Assembly (NCBI GenBank): GCA_030704615.1
Contig: CM060734.1
Coordinates: forward strand, 56,002,042-56,066,041
Direction of reading: 5' to 3'
DNA from: Takakia lepidozioides
Lineage: Eukaryota; Streptophyta; Takakiopsida; Takakiales; Takakiaceae
DNA length: 64,000 nt
Of this stretch, positions 1 through 13,100 are shown one piece after another. Each line of letters opens with the position of its first letter. Position 1 is the first letter of the stretch. The translations under genes and the position numbers were made by a program. The notes under the pieces were generated by a model, which saw only the letters and a list, made by a program, of their open reading frames with translations, did no database searches and had not been told where the DNA came from.

Positions 1-59
1 CCTTTAGAGGATAACCCTAATGCAGAATTCCTTATTGCTTCGACATTGAGGTCATTACT

Positions 60-745
60 TTTCTGAATATTTCAAATTAATAAACGCCGGACATCGAAGG
101 ACTCTACGGTATAGTTGGACACAATGGACACAAAAACTGTTGTTTTTTAGGCCATTAATCCGCACCACAATGACCTCCATGGAACTTAACTGTTGGTTAG
201 GAGTGGAAGCAAATGAACAGAAGATATAGTGGGACAAAATGATATTGTAAAATTGTTGATTTTACGGGCATTAATCCGCACAACAAGTTCCTCCACGGTA
301 GTAAAGGACTTGCAAATGGAACTGTTGGTTAGGGGTGGAAGCAAATGAACAGAAGATATAATGGGACAAAATGATATTGTAAAATTGTTGATTTTACGGG
401 CATTAATCCGCACAACAAGTTCCTCCACGGTCGTAAAGGACTTGCAAATGGAACTGTTGGTTAGGGGTGGAAGCAAATGAACAGAAGATATAATGGGACA
501 AAATGATATTGTAAAATTGTTGATTTTACGGGCATTAATCCGCACAACAAGTTCCTCCACGGTCGTAAAGGACTTGCAAATGGAACTGTTGGTTAGGGGT
601 GGAAGCAAATGAACAGAAGATATAATGGGACAAAATGATATCGTAAAATTGTTGATTTGAGGGCATTAATCCGCACAACAAGTACCTCTACGTCGTAAAA
701 GGACTTACAAATGGAAATGATGTAGGGGGGGAAAGAGGTTGACCA
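60..745. repeat. 132-bp tandem repeat, about five units
   Basis: The marker gaacagaag recurs at 215, 347, 479 and 611, a strict 132-bp period, with a more diverged unit on each side. Inner units differ by only a few bases, while the outermost ones carry indels. Because 132 is a multiple of three, one minus-strand frame stays open across several units (186-608), giving a 44-residue repeated peptide. I treat that as a by-product of the period, because no start context, domain or splice signal supports a protein. Confidence 0.9.
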
Positions 746-3554
746 TAACAGTATTCCAAGCCGAGGGCAGAAATGAAAATGAGGTATGAGTGTATATGAT
801 ACCCAGGCCACACATGACGGATGCAAAGCCTCAACGTAGGACCTTGGCGCACAGCGGTGTCAGGCCGTTCCTAAGCGCCCGGCGCGTCCGCTCGACGTAG
901 TTTTCTCACGCAGGAGAAACTGCCTTATGCAGATGGAAGTGCGTTCCTTGAAAGTTGCAACCTGTAGTAGGGCGCCACCAATGTGGGAAGGCCATGAGAG
1001 CCAAAAAAAAAAAAGAAAAAAAAAGGGAGGAAATAACGTTATACTAACGTCACCGTTTCCTTGTTGGATCTTAGCAACCAATCCGTGCTGTTGAAACTGG
1101 GTCCCACCAACGAGCCACCTAGGAAGGATGGGGCAACGTTGGGGAAGACGCCGTTCTCCGACTTGCGTCCTGCCAACGGAGGCAAATGGTATGTGTGGCC
1201 TGGCTATGAGCTGGTTTCCAAAGCACTGTGGTCGGTGAGCATGTCCTCAAATTCTGGAGACTGGGGCAGGTGCTTTACTGTACCGGATGATGCATGATCT
1301 GAAGCTTCCAATCCGGATAAGTTGCAAAGGTGTGTTTGTTTCTTGTATGTTATTAAAGAGATGGGCTCGTGGTGCAGAATAGGAAAAGCATATTCTTGCC
1401 TCTTTTTCTGTTTTCTTGAATGGGAAAAGATTGGAGCCCAATTTATTTCTCAACGTGGGTATGCCTAAGTTTGCTTTCTTTGGCAAAAAAAAAAAAATCT
1501 TTAAATTTAAAAAGGAGCGGAGCCCTGTTCATCAAATTAAGGCACCAGGAAAAAATAACCTGGCAAGTTGTTTAAAGCAAAGACATGTACAGCTTGAGGG
1601 CATTCAAGTAAGCAATAATAGGTAGTCCATATGGAGCTTCAGTATAATCTAGCTGGACTCCAAGTACTTTGGGGAGGTATGCAGTCAACGCTGCATGAAC
1701 AGGGCTTCGTATTGCAACGGTCAATTACATAAACTGCTTACCTGCATTATAAATATCACTAACCCCAGATTGGATGTGGATTAGTGGACCGTTGCAAACC
1801 TGAAGAGAAAACCGTTCGGGAATGTTCACTAACTCCGTCCATCATCGATCATTATGATGGGCTTTAAAACCCAACCCATGAATAGATGGAGCTGAACGGA
1901 TTTTCATTTATATCTTTTCCATTTCTTAATTTGAAAACAAACGAGAAGAAAAATAAAAAGTATTGGGTGCCCCGCTGCCGGGCCACATCCAGCTCAGTGA
2001 AAAACAGGGTGGCCCCCACAGCAAAGATGGATTGATTCTCCTGCACTACTTACTAATGAGTCACAAAGGTGTACCCCACAAATCAATTGGCATCCAGAAT
2101 GTTCTGATACGATACTTGCATTCATGGATGGAACCCATGTTCCAGACATCTGGTGTGGCTTGAGCTCTTCCATACATCAACAACCGGACGAACTAGGTTT
2201 GATGCGAACCCATGTGCTCAATTGTCGTGTCTTGCTAGCGTGCTTGGATTTCAAAACATTTCGCACTTTCGTGCGTTGTCATATGCAAGTCCAGTAATGG
2301 CGTGTGCTCTTGCTCGCTGAATCCCCTCGGCCCCACTAAGGCCGGGTTTACATTGCAGAGGTAACCTCAAAGTTGCGGTAAAAATGAGCCTTGTTATGAT
2401 GCTCAGGCCCGGGCAGGGTATGCTTCTGTCTACTTAAGTTGCTATATCACAAAACAAACAAGTACTATCGTTACCTCCACATAGTTTTACGAGATCAAAA
2501 TCAAGCTGTATCCAAGATGCAGAGAGAAGAGGAGGTTGAATACTGGGTATTGATGTGCAGTCATACCATATTTCGGCCAGAGGGATGGTTTCGAAAGTGG
2601 CCATTCAGAAACGTCAAACAGTTGGCACTCTTCCATCTCGTAACTCCCTCTATGTCATCTGCTAGAAGTCACACCTGAACCCACAGTTAGTAAACCTTGT
2701 GGGTGACAACACTACACCACATCCCCAAGCAAGCATGCTCATATTCATCTTGAAGCTGTGACATCCAACTAGGGGCCCTGATCTTTAGCACAAAACATTA
2801 AGAGATGCAAGTGCTATCTTGCACAACTGAGAGCTTACTACACAAGCACAGCATATCAGCAAGTGGAGTCTGCCTGCAGCTCAGCAAGTAACACATGTGA
2901 AACAAAGAGCCTTTACTACATCCAGGCCTCTTGATAGTGGGCTCTGCGTTACATGCAGAGTGCTGCCCACCTTTGCCGGTACATGTGTAATTTTACAAAA
3001 AAGACAAACATAGTGTCAAGAGTGTGCCTCATTCTCCTGCAATGGCTTCCTTAGCTTTCAATAAATGGAGCCTTGCTTGGCAGACATTGCCAAAGGGTAT
3101 AGTGAACTAAGGATTTCCTATGCAGTACCTTGTAAACAGGGAATGGGAAACACATAAAACTGGTTATTTAATGATGATATCTAGAGTCTATCAGCCAAGG
3201 ACTTCCAGTATGCATTCCCTACCCGTCTCCTTTTCCTCTACACCTTATCCTTCAAAACTGGAAAAAAAAAACCTTCTTTCTCAGTTCCCTCAATCTGAAT
3301 GATTTCGCCTTGCACACTGACTATAGATGCAATCGCTGTACATCTGGCTGACAATTAGAGGATTGAAACACTTTCTGTGACACAAATAGCCGATGAGAGT
3401 AGTATAGGCAAGAATCCCTCCATGCCTGTCGTTCTTAGGAATGGCCAAGAGCATCGGCAGCTGAATGCACTGCTGGCAAAACCGGCCCTGCTTCCCACAG
3501 AGGCATACACCCCTTCATTGAGCATGGGTATTAGCAGGCAGACATTACCTGCTA
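746..3554. other. Intergenic stretch and 3' flank of the YTH gene
   Basis: No convincing coding region is visible on either strand; the ORFs are short and without recognisable motifs. Around 1485-1515 there is an A-rich run followed by a TTTAAATTTAAAAAGG stretch, which resembles a retroposon tail but has no recognisable body. The part below 3555 should contain the 3' UTR of the YTH gene. Confidence 0.5.
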
Positions 3555-6500
3555 TCATCTGCCAACATCCTCCACCGATCCAATAGACAAATGTTTATAA
3601 CCATCTGTTGCTTCTGTGGCTGTGGCAGTTTTTGTAACCCGATCCATCTCTTCCTGACTTATTTTCTCATCTCCAGTATTACTTAGCTCCGTGCTCCCAG
3701 TTGCAGGCTGTTCATCCACTGGTTCTATCAACTCTGATTTCTCTGTCGAGCTAACCTCCGGTATAGCGTTCTTGTGAACACCTGAAGTAGAGGAGCGTAG
3801 ATTACCACGTGCAGGCTCAGTTGCTGTACCAGCTACATTTGCATCAACTGCTAGAGTCTCCTGTGCGTCCTCTTGGTTGAGCGTATTTGAAGCTTGCTCA
3901 GTATAAGCTGGCTCCTGTGCATGCGCACCTCCCTGTGACATGTGATTGATTGTGCACCATGAAACGAGCCGTAATTTGATAACCATTTCTTTAAGAAGCA
4001 AAGCAGTTGAAGCGAAATGTAAAGCAGGTCAACTACCCTTTGAGACTCTCTGAACTGATAGTGCTACCAGAAAGGCAGTAAACAGGCAAATTGAAGGACT
4101 AGTCCCTCTGCATTAGTCAATCCACTCTTTGGAGAAAGAAAATCACATTGAAGGAGATGGTCACACGATCGATTATGACTTGCAGAAAAATTAAAATCAG
4201 AGAGGAAAAACAATCCCATGAAACTACAGAAGCCCCCATTGGCTCATTCACATGAATTGGCCGACATGATCAAATCCTTCACTAAAAGAAGACAGGTTCA
4301 GAGAGAAAAACAGGGACATTCCTGTCTAACTCAGAAATTGAAGGCCCCATTGGCTCATCACCATTAATGAAGGCCTGGAAATAGGACAAAAGATTATTCA
4401 ATACCTGCTGGTGCTGCTCACATGGTTGCTGAACCTGTTGTCTGGCTCTTTTTTCCTCCATTGCTTTCTCCCGATGGTCATAAAAGTCGTAGTCATCTAA
4501 AATAGATGTTTTGTGGGTGTAGTCTTTGAAAATATTCAGCATCTCAATTCCCTCATTAAGTTTTACCTACCATCAACACCAGATATCTCAGTATCATAAA
4601 CTTGGACCAATGGACTTAACCAAGGATGCACAAACCTTCAACATACATGGAAAATAACCTAATTATCCTCGATCTCCTTATTTAATAGGGAAGTGTCATG
4701 CGACATCCTGATGTGCCATGGAAAGTTTACAATAGCTAGAACTTTGCCAATGCAAGCTGTAACACAGAATGTGAAGGGCCTGCTACAGGATATATCAACA
4801 AGACCATCTGAGATCAAAGAGCTTACCTCCTGAGTGTCTCTGCTGTTGGTTACGGGTTTACTGTCATTATTCTCAAGAATGATATGGCGGAACTCAGGGT
4901 TGGGAATGTCCTTGATGAAGTGCCATTTCAGCGCAAACTGACCATTCCACTTGTCTTGCTGCCAGAAATTCAAACTGTTCTGGAAATCTACAGGACCTGT
5001 CATCTGGGCAACACCGCAGAACTGTCCACTTGCATTGACCTGAGAAGGCAAGCCAAGTGTTAGCATTGAGAAGCTTTACTTCTTGACAAACAAGCCTAGG
5101 AAAGAAAAATCTGTGGGTGCCCGGCTAGACCAGTTAAGAAGAAGCTCCCAGGTACATGGTCTACTTCATCTGGAATGAAACTTTTTCTATGTAGTTTCGA
5201 ATCAAGAAGAGAGGCAGGAGTGTAACAGCAGCTTACTGAGAAGAACAGGTAGACAGGGCAACTCCCACCAGCTTTCTCTTGTGCTTCCTCAAATGCTCCT
5301 TGAAGTCTTTTATTCCCAGTAAGAGTGCTGGCCCACAGGGAGTACTTTATGCTCTTGTGCACATGATCTTCACTGTAGGATTTAATTACAAAGAACCTAG
5401 CTTGCTTGAGTGTTGTAACAAAGTCAGATCGGTTGTACTCATCCCTATCGGCAAGAGTGTTGAGAGCCTCATCGTTCCCAGATGAACTCGCCCCCTGGCC
5501 TCTGGTGTGCCTAACAACCCCCCCTGGAGGTGTGCGCTGGTTCCTAGTTCTTGTCGTTCGGGGTCCTCTATTTTTCATATTATCTGGGGTTCCATCACCA
5601 TGGCTCATTGGTTCACCACCCCTTCCCCTCTGCTTTTCCTTGTCACCACCCATCCAACCACTTCGTCCATTTTGCCTTGACTCCATCCCATTGCCTCCTA
5701 TGCCACGACCTGCCTTTCCTGAACCGGTGGGGCCAATAAGAACTTTTGATAGTGGTGGATAACCTCTTGCCAGAGCCCCAGGTACAGGATGGGGTGATGC
5801 TGATACTGAAGGAACCTGGTGCGGCTGAGCTGGTTGGATGCGAGTAATAGCAGGGAATCCAGGCCTTGGCAGTGGCTTACCACTAGCTAGGCCCCCGTTT
5901 GAGCCATCCACTCCTGGAGGCCCCAGCTCCCCTGCTCCTGATGCTGCCCCTGCAATTGCTGAAGGGGAAGCCAAATATTGGGCACCTGGATAAATGGGAC
6001 TAGGATACTGGAAGGTCTGGGGCCCATAGAGCTGGTCATCAGCCCCAAAGGTCCCTAGAGCGTAGGGATTATAGGAAGGCTGTGATGCATAGCCATAGGC
6101 AGCAGGGAGGAATACTGCTCCATTGTCACTGTAGACACCCTGCACAGCGCCATGAGCCAATAACACGTCAACAGAATACCAAATATTAGCAACACAGCCG
6201 AACTTAGTGTTGCAAGGAAAAGAATCACTTCTCTCTTTGCAACTTACAGGGGGTGGAAGTCCCACTCCCTTGACGCCTCCATATCGAGAATATTCTTCCC
6301 ATTGGCCTCCCATGGCACCTGCTACATGTAGAAGCAACAAGTTAGCATGACATTCTGTATTCTACCATCTGCTTACACAAGAAGGTTGCATGCTCTGGAA
6401 CATATTATGTACTCTTGAAGCACAGAACTAACCTCCATGAGGATACTCATACACATATCCATAACTATTTGGATTGCAGTACACCCCTGGTTCCGCAGAT

Positions 6501-7024
6501 CGCTCATGTGTGCCATTGGTGCTTGCTGCATCTCTCCTTCTGGCTGATATAGTACCATCTTGACTAGGAGCCACCTGAATTGACACAGCAACGTCTGTAC
6601 CTCAGACATGTTCCAGCCTCACAGTACTTCTCTTAAGCAAAGCTCCAGACGAGTTGAGTGACATGTTTTGAACTGTATGGGCACAGATATTTTTAGAGAT
6701 TGCCAGTTTAGCTTAGAGTTTACAAAATTTGATATACTCATGAACAACTGTTTGCTTGGTAGGTCAAACCCTAATCTGATAGAAGGATCTAGTATGTCAC
6801 AGAAAGAGAGAATTGTAGGATTGAACATTTCAACAACTAGAAAGTATAGGTTCTCTACCTAAGCCAGTCAGCATATGTATGCAATGGCTCCTACTTCACA
6901 ATAATTACAAAAAATAGTACTAGTCACAAACCTCTGGAGTATCGCCAGATATATTTTTTGAGCCCACTTTTTCGCTGCCTTCTGAAACATCCCTCAAGTC
7001 AAAGGAACCTCTTTCATCCAACAT
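3555..7024 (-). CDS. YTH-domain m6A reader, ECT family
   Basis: This gene encodes a cytoplasmic-type reader of N6-methyladenosine in mRNA, of the plant ECT (YTHDF-like) family. I place seven coding exons: 7024-6932, 6574-6433, 6318-6248, 6139-5237, 5039-4827, 4566-4405 and 3932-3555. All junctions are GT-AG and they sum to 1962 nt (653 aa plus stop) with no frame breaks. The N-terminal half is low-complexity and Tyr/Gly/Pro rich ([26 protein letters not shown]), followed by an RG-rich linker and then the YTH domain. YTH hallmarks include [49 protein letters not shown] and TNSRDTQEV. The Trp in KYSLW and those in FWQQDKW match aromatic-cage positions known for the family. The C-terminus is Glu/Thr/Ser rich. 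If the intron after 4405 is retained, translation would instead stop at 4282. The start at 7024 opens the first exon with clear coding character; 5' non-coding exons probably lie upstream. Assignment to the family is firm; the exact orthologue is not. Confidence 0.93.
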
Positions 7025-9240
7025 TCAGTCCAAGGGCGAGAAATGATGGTCTCTCACACAAAAGATTAATGACAGCCAAATAGGAGACACCTTTGCTAGT
7101 CACATGTCACAAGAGGTAGGTACTACCATTTCTTGTGAAGGGACTGCTATTGCCATATTCAACCACTGCCACAGGGGCAAGCAAAATTTGAGTTACTATG
7201 AAATTTTAAGAGAAAATGCCACAAGTTGCTGGGCACAAGCATAAATCAACTCGTTTCTTCCTCTACCCTAAGTCAAGCATACTGGCAGAGCTGCTCATCA
7301 AATGTCGGTTATAAAACCTAGCAGATACACACCAGGTATACCAGTGCATGCCTGAACAGAAGTTAGGGTGCAGTCATGCTTAAATATGTAGGATGCAATT
7401 GTGGGTGGAGCTGGAGATTGCAACATACTTACAGTAAACTTCTCACATGCAAATCTCAGTCACATTTCTCTGGTGCAGATGCCAACACACCCTCAACAAG
7501 TAAGAGATGGCATCAACTATTCGACGTTGGGAATGACTCCTCACACAGATGGTACAGTCAATGATCTATTCAGACTTGACAGACACTGTTCGGTTGGCTT
7601 AATTGTTCTGTTCTGCTAGAGTTCAGTAGTGGCAGACCATAATGGCACTGGATCATCAAGACCGCTGAAGGGCCTCCTGTAGTTACCAGAACTTGTGAAA
7701 GATTGCCTTCTGGTTTCTTCTTTAGGGCTTAAAAATTACAGGCAAAGACAAGTCGATCCTTGAGCTGCAGGAGTGATAACAAGTAAGTGAAAATAGCATA
7801 TATCATAATTTGTCCAGGTGAAAATAAAAATCTTCACTGTTCCTATTAGGAAGTGTATTTCTCAAGCTAGAAGCTTCTGAGATCACGACAATAGGAGTTG
7901 TAAACGCAAATGCAAAGAGCAGCTCAACCTCAAGAGACAAATGTCGTTCAGGTTTAGCTCCAGCTCTACTAGCATTCACCTGGTGACAATTGAGGAGGAT
8001 GTGTAGACAATATCAAAACCCTTTGGAGAAGAAAGGTTAAATCACACCCTACAGGACTGCAGGAAGGAAGCCTGTATACCTCTCAAGAGCAGCTCTACCT
8101 ACGCAGACAGGTCTCTTGCCTCTTGCGGATTAACTGAATACATGTCAATCACGATATCGTGATTCTCAAGTTGTGTCAGCCGAACAAGCCGACTTCTAGT
8201 TTAATCCGGCAGAAATTCATAAGCCTTCAAGACAGGAGTACAATGCGGAAACTGCATCCCGACTCATGGGAAATTCATGAAGCAGCAAGCTTCACAAAAT
8301 CTTATTGACAAGAGGGATCAAGTTCATACAGTCGGAAGTGGAAAGCATCGACCGCACTCTCCATAAATAGATATTGATATAGAACACATGCATTGCTATG
8401 CACACAGACACAACCTACCGGTGTGGGAGAGAAATAGAATTGACGTTCAAGATCAAATAGTCAAGAAGGCTTGCTGTTCAAGTTAGCTGACACATCCAGT
8501 TAGCACAAAGTGAGAGTCTCCCCCGTCCCATCCACCCTGTAGCCATTCCACAGTAAGTACGAGTCCTCCAATCCAAAAAATCAGCACTGCATAGGATACG
8601 TTCTGCAGGCTGAGCGACTGCTGCCATTGTTCCCAGAGTCCCAAACCACCGGAAATGAACCCGACCAGCTTCCTCAACGATAATAGATCCAGCTACGGTA
8701 TCTGACCTCCAATTCCAGATGCCAACTTCCAATGTTTGTTGCAAAGACCACCTCAATCCCGAAGGAATCAATCAAGAAGAAGACCCGATGGCAAATCCTT
8801 CAAGTAAATCCACACACTGCCGAAAACTGAACAATCTTCTATCCAATTGAGTCTGGTGGAACCGTCGCAAACTCCGCAACCAATGTTTGGGAAATTCTTC
8901 CGTGAAAACCAAATACATCAGCCTCAGTACACCTGTAAGCCCCCGCCCTGCCCCTCCCACAATAAACTGCAAGAATTAATGGACCTCTCTTCAGATCCCA
9001 CCCGCCAACCCCTCCCTCCAATCGGCATCGACCGCACCGCAACTTCACAACCAATTCCGAAGATAAATCTCCTCATAGTCCCCAAGATTCCCCAAGAGAA
9101 GAACGCGCGAGTCGATCGATCGCAAGCATCAACGCACCGCTCCTCTCTCTCGCACACCAAGACAGGCACTCTCGCAGACTAGCGCTCTCCTCTCTACGTA
9201 CCTAGACCGAGTATACTTCGTATCTCACTGGTACTATACG
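7025..9240 (-). promoter_or_regulatory. 5' leader, introns and promoter of the YTH gene
   Basis: No coding ORF of note is present between the YTH start and the LINE tail. The stretch near 9100-9200 is CT/GA-rich on the coding strand, as plant 5' UTRs and core promoters often are, so transcription probably starts there and one or more leader introns are removed. This is inference from position; I cannot fix a TATA box or transcription start. Confidence 0.4.
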
Positions 9241-9456
9241 TGAATTTTAGCACTTTCCACAGAGCGCCAAGGCCCAAGACTGCTAGACCAAGAAATTTCG
9301 AATTTTTTTTTAATATAAAGGGGATAGAGGCCCTTTTAATCAAATTAAATCAGATAAATGTTCACAAAAAGGTGGAAAAAATAACCACCAGGGAGGCCGT
9401 AAGGCTCACTCAGGGGGAACACCCCCGTAACCACAACATTCGAGCTACAAGCAGGG

Positions 9457-9485
9457 AAAAAAAAGGGGGGGGGGGGGGGGGGGGG
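9457..9485. repeat. A8-G21 homopolymer run
   Basis: Eight A residues are followed directly by 21 G residues inside the 3' part of the LINE. The run can form G-quadruplex structures and is a site where read errors or length polymorphism are likely. Confidence 0.9.
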
Positions 9486-10165
9486 TGTTTGCAGGGATGT
9501 CTCATCCCGTGCACAAAGAGGAAACTGGAACTAGAAATCTAGGCATGATAAGTAACATAAAACCAAGCCTAAGAATGATGACGGGCAGGGAAGATTAAGA
9601 AGACTTCAGATAGTTCAAGGAAGCTGTATCCTATGACACGAAGCCAGAGAAAAGATGAAAGAGGGCCAAGTACTACAAGCTAAAACCTCAACTGGGTCCT
9701 GAACTTGGTCACACGAGGCTTCTTGTGTCTCCAATTAAAATCCGCATCGTCTACTTCACCAGGGGACAGTCCAATGAGCTGGAGTGGTGACTTTCCAGTA
9801 GAATCGCAAGTTGGGAAGCATGGTTCCGAGAGTATCATTTTTCCCCCGGGACTGGTGAAAATCATTGATGAGCTGCTTGCCACGTTCTTCCGAAGACCTG
9901 GAAACAGCTGCACACAAGGTTCCCCAAGCCTTCCTCCCCTCAGTAAGCAGGTCTTGATATATATTAAACAGAATAGACCTGCCCCTAGGGGGTCTTCCCT
10001 CATACATCTGAGAACACCTAGCCTTCCACAGGTTCCACAGGGTTAGAGCCCTAAGACTGGCCCAAACTAGGCATGAAGTAGGACTAAAAGAAGGCTGGAA
10101 ATTCAAGAGCAGCAGAGAAGAAGATATGGGGGATGGGAAGGTATCCCAATTAGAGTAGAAACACA

Positions 10166-13100
10166 TCACAGCTCTCCAAACTCTGGCAGGAAAAGGCTGT
10201 AGTCAGCCAAGCGGTGTTCAATGGTCTCCGGCTGAGCCATGCATAAACCGCAAGAGGAGTTGTTGAACAAGGTCTTGACATTGACTGGTAAGATCCTATG
10301 AGCCAATTTCCACAAGAAAGCTGAGATTTTAGCTGCCCTATGTTTCTTCCAGATATCTTTCCATACCGAGTCCCAATTGGCTTCTGACAGGTTCAAGTGG
10401 CTCCACTTTTCAGACCACCTAGATAAGAAAGAGGTGGGAGTCCTCAACAGAGAATAACCCATCTTAACTGTATACGCAAAGAAAGGGGAGTGGTGATCAT
10501 CTGTCCAACTCCACTCCCCTAGGTTAAACCGTAAAGCAGCCATGGGGTACTTAAGAAACCAAGTGAAGGTAGAGTGCAAGGCCCATTGCATTTCCAGCCC
10601 TGGCGGCGGAGTTGGGTTTGCAGTCCCCTTCTCATCCAGCACTCTAATAGGGAAGAGGAGCTGCTTCTGCATATCCAAACAACCCACGACACGCAAGTTG
10701 CCCTCATAATCTGCCACAAAAGCAATCCCAGAAGCCATATTTCCATTGAGGGAGAGAACCAAAAGGACCTTGTTACCACCATTGCTTGATGCAGCAATTC
10801 AGATTGGCGGTGTCTCCACATCGTCACCGTTGCTCAGCAGTGAAGTGAAGAAATCTGGGATTTCTGCAGTAAGGGAGTACCAGGCCCAGGCACGTCTGGT
10901 GCCCACAATTTGAGACACAGTAGGTGCAGGAAGAAGGCTGCCCTGCTCCCAAATGCTGCCTAGATGAGTAAGGCCACAGTGCTCCCAGAAACCCCACCCT
11001 GGTTTTTGAAGAGACAACCTTTTTGAGTTGATTAAGTTGTTCCCAAAAAGGGGCTGACGGTAGGCTTCTGCATAACAGACCGGTCTTCTTTGGACAAGCT
11101 TAGCCCTGATAGACTGCCAAGCCGCCCAAATGGATTGCCATGGGAGAGATCCCAAGTTCATTTTAGCATTTTCCCCCTGAACAATCCATCGAAGGGAGTC
11201 GGCCCACAAGTGGGATGAGGAGGGTTTGGCCACCATCAGATAGGGCTGGATTAACTTACTCCACGGGCTGTGACGATGAACAATGGCTCTAGGAATCCAT
11301 TTAGCCAGAAGGGCCTTGATTTGAGTTGCCAGATCCAAAATACCAAGGCCTCCTTTCTTTTTTGGCTGACACAGTTGTTCCCACGAGAGAAGAGCGCGCC
11401 TCAAGGGGGATTGAGTGGTTGCACCCTAGATAAAGTTCCGAATGAGAGCTCTCGACCAGCGATTGATAGCATGGATGAGCTCCAGTGAGCAAGAGATCTT
11501 TTTAACCTAGAGATGACATTATGCATTCTGCTTTGCTGGGACAGATTAAGACCTATCTGGTGCCCAAGTAGGGTGTGAGATTCACCCTCACTGAGCCAAT
11601 TAAGACCAATGTCTTGCCCCCAAGCGCTACAGTGGGAAGAGGCAGTCTGACTGTGCATTGCCGAGAGGATCCCCATGGATTTCCGCCAGTTAATGTTCAA
11701 ACCAGAACCCAAGCAAAAAATGTGCAAGGCCTGTAGTGCACAGTCAATATTCTGTCTGTTTGAATTGTCCAGCAATAAAGTGGTGTCATCAGCATACATG
11801 GACAGTTTTAACATTTCAGGTGCTAATGTGGGCAAGTGAAGGCCCACAATGTCCTGCCTGGCTTCAAACAAGTGCCCAAGAGAGTCAGCTGCAATGAGAA
11901 AAAGGAAAGGTGCCAAGGGGCAACCGTGTCTTACCGACCTTGAAATAGGGACAGATTGGGAGATGACCCATTAACTATAACCTTACTGGAAGCAGACCTT
12001 AGAAGAATCCCCACCCAAGACAAGAAGTGGCCATTCAAGCCAGTCTTTTCCAACGCAGCAAGGAGGAAGGTCCAATCAATCGAGTCAAAAGCCTTTTCGA
12101 AATCCAGCATTAAGAAAGCAAGGGGCTGGTTGTTCAGGATAGCCTGGTGAAGTGCTTCGTGGGCAAGTAGAATATTATCAAGAATCATACGATCTTTAAG
12201 GAAGCCAGTCTACTCCTTCCTAATGATTTTCGGAAGCAGGGGCTGGATTCTCAAAGCCAGCACTTTGGCGATAATCTTATAAGTAGAGTTGAGCAAGGTA
12301 ATAGGGTGGTAGTTAGCCACCTTATCCCTCTCCCCTTTTTTGTAGATGAGAGTGATAAGACCCTCCGAAATCTAAGAGGGCATCAATTGTTTGAGGAGGA
12401 TGTCGTTGGCCATATTGAGAAAGTCCTCACCCAAAGTGCCCCATAAGGCTTTGAACAATTCAGCTAGCAGACCATTCGGGCCCGGACTTTTGAGAGAAGG
12501 CAGGGCCTCCACAGCTTTCCCGAGTTCAGACACAGTAAAAGGTTCTGCCTGATTGGCTTTGTCCTCATCAGACAGGGAACAAGGAATATTCCTAAGGAGA
12601 GCGTTTCTGGCCTCCACCACCTCGGGAGTGTGATCTGTTTTTTGGAAGAGCTGCCTAAAGAAGTCAGCTGCAATGCCAGCCATCTTCTTTGGGACAGTAC
12701 TTGGGAGACCAGAGCTGTCAGACAGAGAGGGGATCAAAGTAGAAGCACGACGTTGGGCCGCTTTGACGAAAAAATATCTAGACATTTTTTCCCCCTTAAG
12801 CGACCAATTGACCCCCGCCTTGACCCTAATGAATTGCTCCCTAGAATGCAGAAGTAAGGAAAGGTTTTTCTTAGCAGTCTTGTAAGAGATCAGGGTTTGT
12901 GGGTCATTCTTTCCCTCTTGCATCCCAAACTGACACACCTGTAGGCATTTGGTTAACGCTTTCTCTTTTCTGGAGGACTCTTCCGCTATTTTCCTAGACA
13001 GTTGCTGACAGTTACTTCTAAGACTCTGAAGCTTTGAAAGAAAGAGGAGGGTGGGGGAGGAAAAGGGGAGGTCAGCAGAGGACCAAACCCTTTGAAGCTG

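Noticed and set aside
186-608. 140-residue minus-strand ORF as a gene
   Set aside because: It is three repeats of a 132-bp minisatellite; openness follows from the period.
5700-5790. Walker-A-like word GPTGSGKA in the YTH protein
   Set aside because: It lies in the low-complexity linker with no Walker B or P-loop fold around it; a chance match.
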